From the NCBI GenBank assembly GCA_001872165.1, contig MNXK01000011.1:1-9276 (forward strand): DNA of 9,276 nucleotides, written 5' to 3'. Every line of letters starts with the position of its first letter. Within the stretch, counting starts at the first letter, position 1. Below are positions 6,336 through 9,276 of this stretch, one piece after another. Below the pieces are notes generated by a model. It saw only the letters and a list, made by a program, of their open reading frames with translations. It was not told where the DNA came from and made no database searches. This DNA is from Anaerolineae bacterium CG2_30_58_95. GTDB taxonomy: Bacteria > Chloroflexota > Anaerolineae > Anaerolineales > Villigracilaceae. The position numbers and the translations under genes are program-made.

Positions 6336-7643
6336 TTGAAACCCGACCAACCCACTTTCGAATATTTAATCACTCATCGTGAAGACCTGCTGGCGCCGCC
6401 GCTGGCGCAAGACTGGCCCAACCTGCCCATCGAGCGGGCGGAGGGTGCCTACCTGTACGACTGCTACGGCAAACGCTTCCTGGACTGGCTTTCCGGCTTC
6501 GGCGCCTGCAACCTTGGACATAACCACCCGCGGGTGGTGGCTGCGGCCCAGGCGCAAATGGAGCGCATGGTGCACGCGCCAGTGGGCGTTTCGACCCCCG
6601 AATCGACGCTGCGCCTGGCCTGGGAGCTGGGCAAGGTGATGCCCGGTGGGGCGGATATGTTCTTCTTCGGCAACAGCGGCAGCGAGGCTGTGGATGCCGC
6701 CATCAAGTTGGCGCGCTATGTGACCAAGCGACCAGGGATCATCGCCTTCATCGGCAGCTTTCACGGGCGCACGATGGGGGCGATCAGCGCCACCACTTCT
6801 AAGGCGCGCTATCGCAGCGGGATGAGTCCCTACTTGCCTGGCTTCTACTTCGCCCGTTTTCCCTACCCCTTCCGCTCGAAAGCGCCCAGCCCGGAAGAGT
6901 GCGCCCAGGAAGCGCTCGACGACATCGACCGGCTGTTCGAGCATGTCATCGCCCCGCAAGAAGTGGCAGCCTTCCTGGTCGAGCCGGTGCAGGGCGAGGG
7001 TGGCTACGTCATCCCGCCGCCGGGCTGGCTGAACGAGCTGCGCCGCCTGGCCGACCAGCACGGTATCATGCTGATCCTGGACGAGGTGCAGACCGGTTTT
7101 GGGCGCACGGGCGAGTTGTTCGCCGCCCAGACCTTTGGGGTCGAACCAGACATCGTCTGCCTGGCCAAGGGCATCGCCAATGGTTTCCCCCTGGGAGCCA
7201 CCGCAGCGCGGGCCGATATCATGAAGGCCTGGGGCCCGGCCTCGCACGGTACCACCTTCGGCGGCAGCCCGGTGTCGTGCGCCGCGGCCCTGGAGACGCT
7301 ACACGTGATCCAGGAAGAAAACCTGCTGGCTAACGCCCGTGCCCGGGGCGGCTATTTGCTGGAAGGGCTGAGATCTTTACAGGGAAAGTCACCCATCGTG
7401 GGTGACGTGCGCGGGGTGGGGTTGATGCTGGCGGTCGAATTCGTGCAGCCGGGCGGCAAACAGCCCAACCCTACGGCGGTGGGCAATATCCTTAACCGCA
7501 TGCTGGCCAACGGTTTGCTGTGCTACCCCTGCGGTCACTGGGCGCAGACCATCCGCCTGATCCCAGCAATTAACGCGGATCAGGCGCAGGTCGAGGCGGG
7601 GTTGGAGATCTTCACCCAGGCGGTGTTGGCCGAGGGCGGGTGA
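6336..7643 (+). CDS. Class-III PLP aminotransferase (GABA/ornithine type), possibly an amino-acid racemase
   Basis: The best start is TTG 6336, eight bases after GGAGG (6323-6327) and four bases after the ecfT stop. The TTG at 6321 also gives an open frame but overlaps the ribosome-binding site. The 435-residue protein has the class-III fold signature: cofactor phosphate loop GNSGSEA (112-118), FHGRTMG (142-148), VEPVQGEGG (215-223), LILDEVQTGFGRTG (D249 contacts the PLP nitrogen), PLP lysine K278 in CLAKGIANGFPLG, GTTFGG (305-310) and IRLIP with Arg407, a candidate carboxylate anchor. The family includes GABA, ornithine and other omega-amino aminotransferases. It also includes amino-acid racemases such as Lactobacillus isoleucine 2-epimerase and Pyrococcus broad-specificity racemases. 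Position after a LarA-type racemase and a transporter keeps both readings open. Confidence 0.85.
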   Translation: MKPDQPTFEYLITHREDLLAPPLAQDWPNLPIERAEGAYLYDCYGKRFLDWLSGFGACNLGHNHPRVVAAAQAQMERMVHAPVGVSTPESTLRLAWELGKVMPGGADMFFFGNSGSEAVDAAIKLARYVTKRPGIIAFIGSFHGRTMGAISATTSKARYRSGMSPYLPGFYFARFPYPFRSKAPSPEECAQEALDDIDRLFEHVIAPQEVAAFLVEPVQGEGGYVIPPPGWLNELRRLADQHGIMLILDEVQTGFGRTGELFAAQTFGVEPDIVCLAKGIANGFPLGATAARADIMKAWGPASHGTTFGGSPVSCAAALETLHVIQEENLLANARARGGYLLEGLRSLQGKSPIVGDVRGVGLMLAVEFVQPGGKQPNPTAVGNILNRMLANGLLCYPCGHWAQTIRLIPAINADQAQVEAGLEIFTQAVLAEGG

Positions 7644-7645
7644 GG

Positions 7646-7671
7646 GGCAGGCTACTAAGCCAGGCCTTTTT
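7646..7671 (+). terminator. Probable intrinsic terminator of the operon
   Basis: GGC-A-GGCT pairs with AGCC-A-GGCC around the loop ACTA (7654-7657), with an A/A mismatch and one bulged G in the lower stem, and is followed by TTTTT (7667-7671). It begins three bases after the aminotransferase stop codon. The stem is imperfect and the T-tract short, so termination may be partial. Confidence 0.5.
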
Positions 7672-7678
7672 CACCCCA

Positions 7679-7915
7679 TTAAGCCGTCACCTTCACCGGC
7701 TCAACCAGCCGGAAGCCGAGTTGCTGCATCTGGTTCAGGCCGTCTTCGACTCCCCACATCTGGACGATCTTCCCGTCCCGGAAGCGGGCAAAAACCGATT
7801 TGGCCCAAACCGCTGCATGGCCGTACTCGACACTGGTGCCGGTGGTGGTTGCATAGTAGGCTACTAAATCACCTTCTTTGGTCAGCAGGTTGATCTCGGT
7901 GTGCATATCCGGCAT
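7679..7915 (-). CDS. SnoaL/NTF2-like (polyketide-cyclase fold) protein, 5'-truncated
   Basis: The last 78 residues, from ATG 7913-7915 to TAA 7679-7681, resemble the second half of small NTF2-fold proteins of the SnoaL-like group: MHTEINLLTKEGDLVAYYATTTGT, then FARFRDGKIVQMWGVEDGL and LGFRLVEP. Typical members have about 130-150 residues. The same frame continues upstream with family-like residues (FLDGWRHYLLNE, to about 7951) before meeting the start of the divergent toxin gene, so the N-terminal half appears to be lost. No ribosome-binding site is evident for the ATG. Members of this fold have diverse enzymatic or ligand-binding roles and none can be assigned here. Probably a pseudogene. 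Confidence 0.6.
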   Translation of the reverse strand: MPDMHTEINLLTKEGDLVAYYATTTGTSVEYGHAAVWAKSVFARFRDGKIVQMWGVEDGLNQMQQLGFRLVEPVKVTA

Positions 7916-7971
7916 TTCGTTGAGCAGATAGTGGCGCCAGCCATCCAGGAAAACCGAGAGAGGCGAAGTTA

Positions 7972-8187
7972 TTGGAAGAATTTGGCACGAACCTCGGAAT
8001 GCCGCATGCTCGCCGGATCGAAGGCCGGCTTTGGGAACTGCGTCTGGGAGATAATCGCCTGTTTTATTTCCTGTACCGGGATCGCAAATTTGTCATCCTG
8101 CACGGCTTCCGCAAGCAGAGTATGAAGACACCCAAGAAGGAAATTGCTACGGCGCTGCGCCGGATGAATGAACTGCTGGAGGAATAA
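7972..8187 (+). CDS. higB: HigB/RelE-type toxin (Gp49-like), N-terminally truncated
   Basis: The residues LEEFGTNLGMPHARRIEGRL, then WELRLGDNRLFYFLYRDRKFV, ILHGFRKQSMKTPKKEI and ALRRMNELLEE, are the C-terminal two-thirds of a phage-derived Gp49-like/HigB toxin. That is a ribosome-dependent mRNA endonuclease of the RelE superfamily. Full-length members have about 100-120 residues; here 71 remain from TTG 7972. The frame is open a little further upstream (REAKLLEEFG), but the usual N-terminal strand and helices are missing. AGAGG (7959-7963) could serve as a ribosome-binding site for the TTG. The basic and aromatic C-terminal residues HGFRKQ and KTPKKE are intact. The toxin is likely inactive or altered. 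It sits one base from the antitoxin start. Confidence 0.75.
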   Translation: MEEFGTNLGMPHARRIEGRLWELRLGDNRLFYFLYRDRKFVILHGFRKQSMKTPKKEIATALRRMNELLEE

Positions 8188-8188
8188 A

Positions 8189-8482
8189 ATGTCCCCTGTA
8201 TCCAAGGCTACTTTCAAAGATTGGCAGGCGGAACAACTCAAAGACCCTGCGTTTGTTGCCGCTGACCGTGAACTCGAACCCGGCTATCAGATTACCCGCC
8301 TGCGCATTCTGCGCGGCATGACTCAGGCGCAACTGGCCGAGATGTTTGGGACATGCCAACCATCCATAGCTCGCCTGGAGAATGGCAGCAGCGCGCCAAG
8401 TATCTCTTTTCTGCGCCGCATCGCAGATGCGCTGGACGCAAAGATTGAAATTCGGATTGCCCAAGGACATATCTCCCGGTGA
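8189..8482 (+). CDS. higA: HigA-type antitoxin, XRE-family helix-turn-helix protein
   Basis: The start is ATG 8189, five bases after GGAGGA (8178-8183) and one base after the toxin stop. The 97-residue protein has an acidic N-terminal helix (about 8-30) and then an XRE helix-turn-helix (about 35-85): ITRLRILRGMTQAQLAEMFG, TCQPSIARLENG, and PSISFLRRIADALDAKIEIR. This is the standard form of HigA antitoxins encoded after their toxin, which neutralise the toxin and repress their own promoter. The gene appears intact even though its toxin partner is truncated. The normal upstream autoregulated promoter would have been lost with the toxin's 5' end, so the source of transcription is unclear. Confidence 0.85.
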   Translation: MSPVSKATFKDWQAEQLKDPAFVAADRELEPGYQITRLRILRGMTQAQLAEMFGTCQPSIARLENGSSAPSISFLRRIADALDAKIEIRIAQGHISR

Positions 8483-8499
8483 AAGCCGGGACTTTTTTT
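8474..8499 (+). terminator. Strong intrinsic terminator of the higBA unit
   Basis: TCCCGG (8474-8479) pairs perfectly with CCGGGA (8486-8491) around the loop TGAAAG, followed after one C by seven T's (8493-8499). The loop contains the higA stop codon (8480-8482), so coding sequence forms half of the stem. Confidence 0.85.
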
Positions 8500-8502
8500 G
8501 TT

Positions 8503-8524
8503 TAATGGCCAGGTAATGGCCAGG
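8503..8524 (+). repeat. Tandem duplication of an 11-bp unit
   Basis: TAATGGCCAGG occurs twice back to back (8503-8513 and 8514-8524), immediately after the terminator and about 26 bp before the recombinase-proximal inverted repeat. It could be a slippage or insertion scar. Confidence 0.7.
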
Positions 8525-8550
8525 CCGCAGACCGTTGAAAATACGTCTTT

Positions 8551-8577
8551 TTGTATTGCGTACTATACGCAATACAA
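8551..8577 (+). repeat. Perfect inverted repeat, candidate tyrosine-recombinase core site or operator
   Basis: TTGTATTGCGTA (8551-8562) and TACGCAATACAA (8566-8577) are exact reverse complements around CTA. Read as a crossover site, it has 10-bp arms TTGTATTGCG and CGCAATACAA flanking a 7-bp asymmetric centre TACTATA. This is the usual geometry of tyrosine-recombinase core sites (inverted binding arms, 6-8 bp centre). It lies about 116 bp upstream of a tyrosine-recombinase gene. Confidence 0.75.
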
Positions 8578-8591
8578 CAATCATTGTGTGG

Positions 8592-8597
8592 TATAAC
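8592..8597 (+). promoter_or_regulatory. Possible extended -10 promoter for the recombinase gene
   Basis: TATAAC preceded by TGG (8589-8591) forms an extended -10 element. No good -35 box lies 17 bp upstream; that position falls in the right arm of the inverted repeat. A start near 8604 would put the degenerate and exact repeat copies (8607 and 8652) inside the leader, and a recombinase bound to the repeats could repress its own promoter. Confidence 0.35.
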
Positions 8598-8606
8598 AGG
8601 GGCAGT

Positions 8607-8618
8607 TTCGCAAGAAAA
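8607..8618 (+). repeat. Degenerate copy of the 12-bp recombinase-site repeat
   Basis: TTCGCAAGAAAA matches TACGCAATACAA at 9 of 12 positions, in the same orientation as the right arm of the inverted repeat. It lies 41 bp after that arm and 45 bp before the exact third copy. Confidence 0.4.
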
Positions 8619-8651
8619 CCACCCCTTTTCGGGCTGTTATCCCTCGTAATT

Positions 8652-8663
8652 TACGCAATACAA
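8652..8663 (+). repeat. Exact direct copy of the 12-bp recombinase-site repeat
   Basis: TACGCAATACAA is identical over 12 bases to the right arm of the inverted repeat (8566-8577). It ends 29 bp before the recombinase gene's start codon and could be an accessory recombinase-binding site. Confidence 0.75.
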
Positions 8664-8692
8664 TTCAAGTCACGCCGCATAGGAGTCCGCTA

Positions 8693-9276
8693 ATGTTTGA
8701 TGCTTTCAGCGAATATCTGCAATCCCAAGGCCGTGCGCCGGCCACCATCAAAGGCTATCGCGCTGACCTCGCAGCCTTCTCCCGCTGGTTCGAGCAGTCC
8801 GGCGGCGAGGCTCTCGAGCCGCAGAGCGAAGCATTCGTTGGCGCGGTCACCCCAAGCGACATCCGGGAATACAAGCAATTCCTGATGACCAATAAAAAGG
8901 CCAGCCCCGCCACCGTCAACCGCCACCTGGCCGCTATCCGCGCCTGGATCGCCTGGGCGCGCGCAAACGGCCTGACGGACTACAATCCCGCGAACGGCAT
9001 CAAAGACGTGGAACAGCAAAAACTGGCCCCGCAGTGGCTGGACAAACGCCAGCAGGCTGCCTTGCTCAAGGAATTGGAACGCAATCTCGCTGCTGCCCGC
9101 ACCGAGGCCGCAAAACGGCAGGCCGTCCGCGATCAGGCGATGGTCATCCTGTTCCTGAACACGGGGCTGCGCGTGAGCGAACTATGCGGCCTGGAACTGG
9201 ACGACATTACCCTTTCCGAGCGCAAAGGCGAAATCCGCGTCCTGGGAAAGGGCGAGAAAGCCCGCACTGTCCCGCT
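8693..9276 (+). CDS. Tyrosine recombinase/integrase (XerC/XerD-like), 3' end outside the window
   Basis: The start is ATG 8693, seven bases after AGGAG (8681-8685). The 194 visible residues contain the N-terminal SAM-like core-binding domain (about 1-105): FSEYLQSQGRAPATIKGYRA, WFEQSGGEAL, SDIREYKQFL, PATVNRHLAAIRAWIAWA and NPANGIKDV. The start of the catalytic domain follows: FLNTGLRVSELCGLELDDI, with Arg160 as the first catalytic arginine, and VLGKGEKARTVP, with Lys186 in the beta-hairpin position. The later His-x-x-Arg, His/Trp and Tyr residues lie beyond the window edge. It resembles stand-alone Xer-like integrases carried by mobile elements more than a phage integrase with an arm-binding domain. 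The repeats upstream (8551-8663) are the likely binding sites. Strongly supported as a recombinase; its element type is unknown. Confidence 0.9.
   Translation, partial: MFDAFSEYLQSQGRAPATIKGYRADLAAFSRWFEQSGGEALEPQSEAFVGAVTPSDIREYKQFLMTNKKASPATVNRHLAAIRAWIAWARANGLTDYNPANGIKDVEQQKLAPQWLDKRQQAALLKELERNLAAARTEAAKRQAVRDQAMVILFLNTGLRVSELCGLELDDITLSERKGEIRVLGKGEKARTVP

Noticed and set aside
6366..7247. Minus-strand open frame (293 codons) opposite the aminotransferase
   Set aside because: It mirrors the coding bias of the class-III enzyme. No family features and no ribosome-binding site.
8168..8188. ATG 8168 as start of the antitoxin
   Set aside because: It overlaps the toxin's 3' end and lacks a ribosome-binding site. 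ATG 8189 follows GGAGGA at five bases.
8551..8663. Repeats as a CRISPR array
   Set aside because: The copies are only 12 bp, one is inverted and one degenerate, and the intervals are unequal, with promoter-like and hairpin sequence between them rather than spacers.

Overview
The window looks like a stretch of a GC-rich bacterial chromosome, or a metagenome contig from one. Gene content and protein style (a LarA homolog, an ECF transporter with two fused ATPase domains, many IS and integrase remnants) would suit Chloroflexota such as Anaerolineae. That is an inference from general resemblance; there is no rRNA, tRNA or marker gene to place it. The first ~1.3 kb and the last ~1.6 kb are accessory in character, and the central ~6.2 kb is a coherent metabolic and transport operon.

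Layout. Positions 1-295 hold no convincing gene, only a 54-codon minus-strand frame (106-270). Positions ~286-1316 are two fused insertion-sequence remnants. The first is the 5' part of an ISAzo13-type transposase, split by a -1 frame change at a run of eight A's. The second is the catalytic core of an IS30-type transposase, joined at about 895-905. The decayed 3' end of the IS30 piece contains a near-consensus promoter (TTGACG, 18 bp, extended -10 TGC-TATAAT) that points into the operon.

The operon (1399-7643, all +) encodes, in order: a nickel-pincer-type hydroxyacid racemase/epimerase (LarA family); a membrane protein read as an ECF substrate-binding (S) subunit; one protein with two fused ECF ATPase domains; the ECF transmembrane coupling subunit (EcfT); and a class-III PLP aminotransferase, or possibly an amino-acid racemase of the same fold. 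The S / A-A / T order matches the known YkoE-YkoD-YkoC arrangement. The likely job is uptake of a small organic compound followed by stereochemical inversion and amino-group chemistry; the substrate is unknown. The spacer before the S gene can fold into a bulged 13-bp stem, and a 14-nt sequence in it recurs inverted just after the S gene. A weak intrinsic terminator follows the aminotransferase.

The right part (7679-9276) is a scar zone. A minus-strand SnoaL/NTF2-like gene and a plus-strand HigB-type toxin lie head to head, and both appear to have lost their 5' ends at the same point (~7950-7970). An intact HigA-type antitoxin with a strong terminator follows. Last comes a tyrosine recombinase that runs off the window. 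Just upstream of the recombinase is a perfect 12-bp inverted repeat (or 10-bp arms around a 7-bp centre), plus one exact and one degenerate extra copy spaced about 41-45 bp apart. This looks like the recombinase's own recombination and regulatory site and is the most distinctive non-coding signal in the window.
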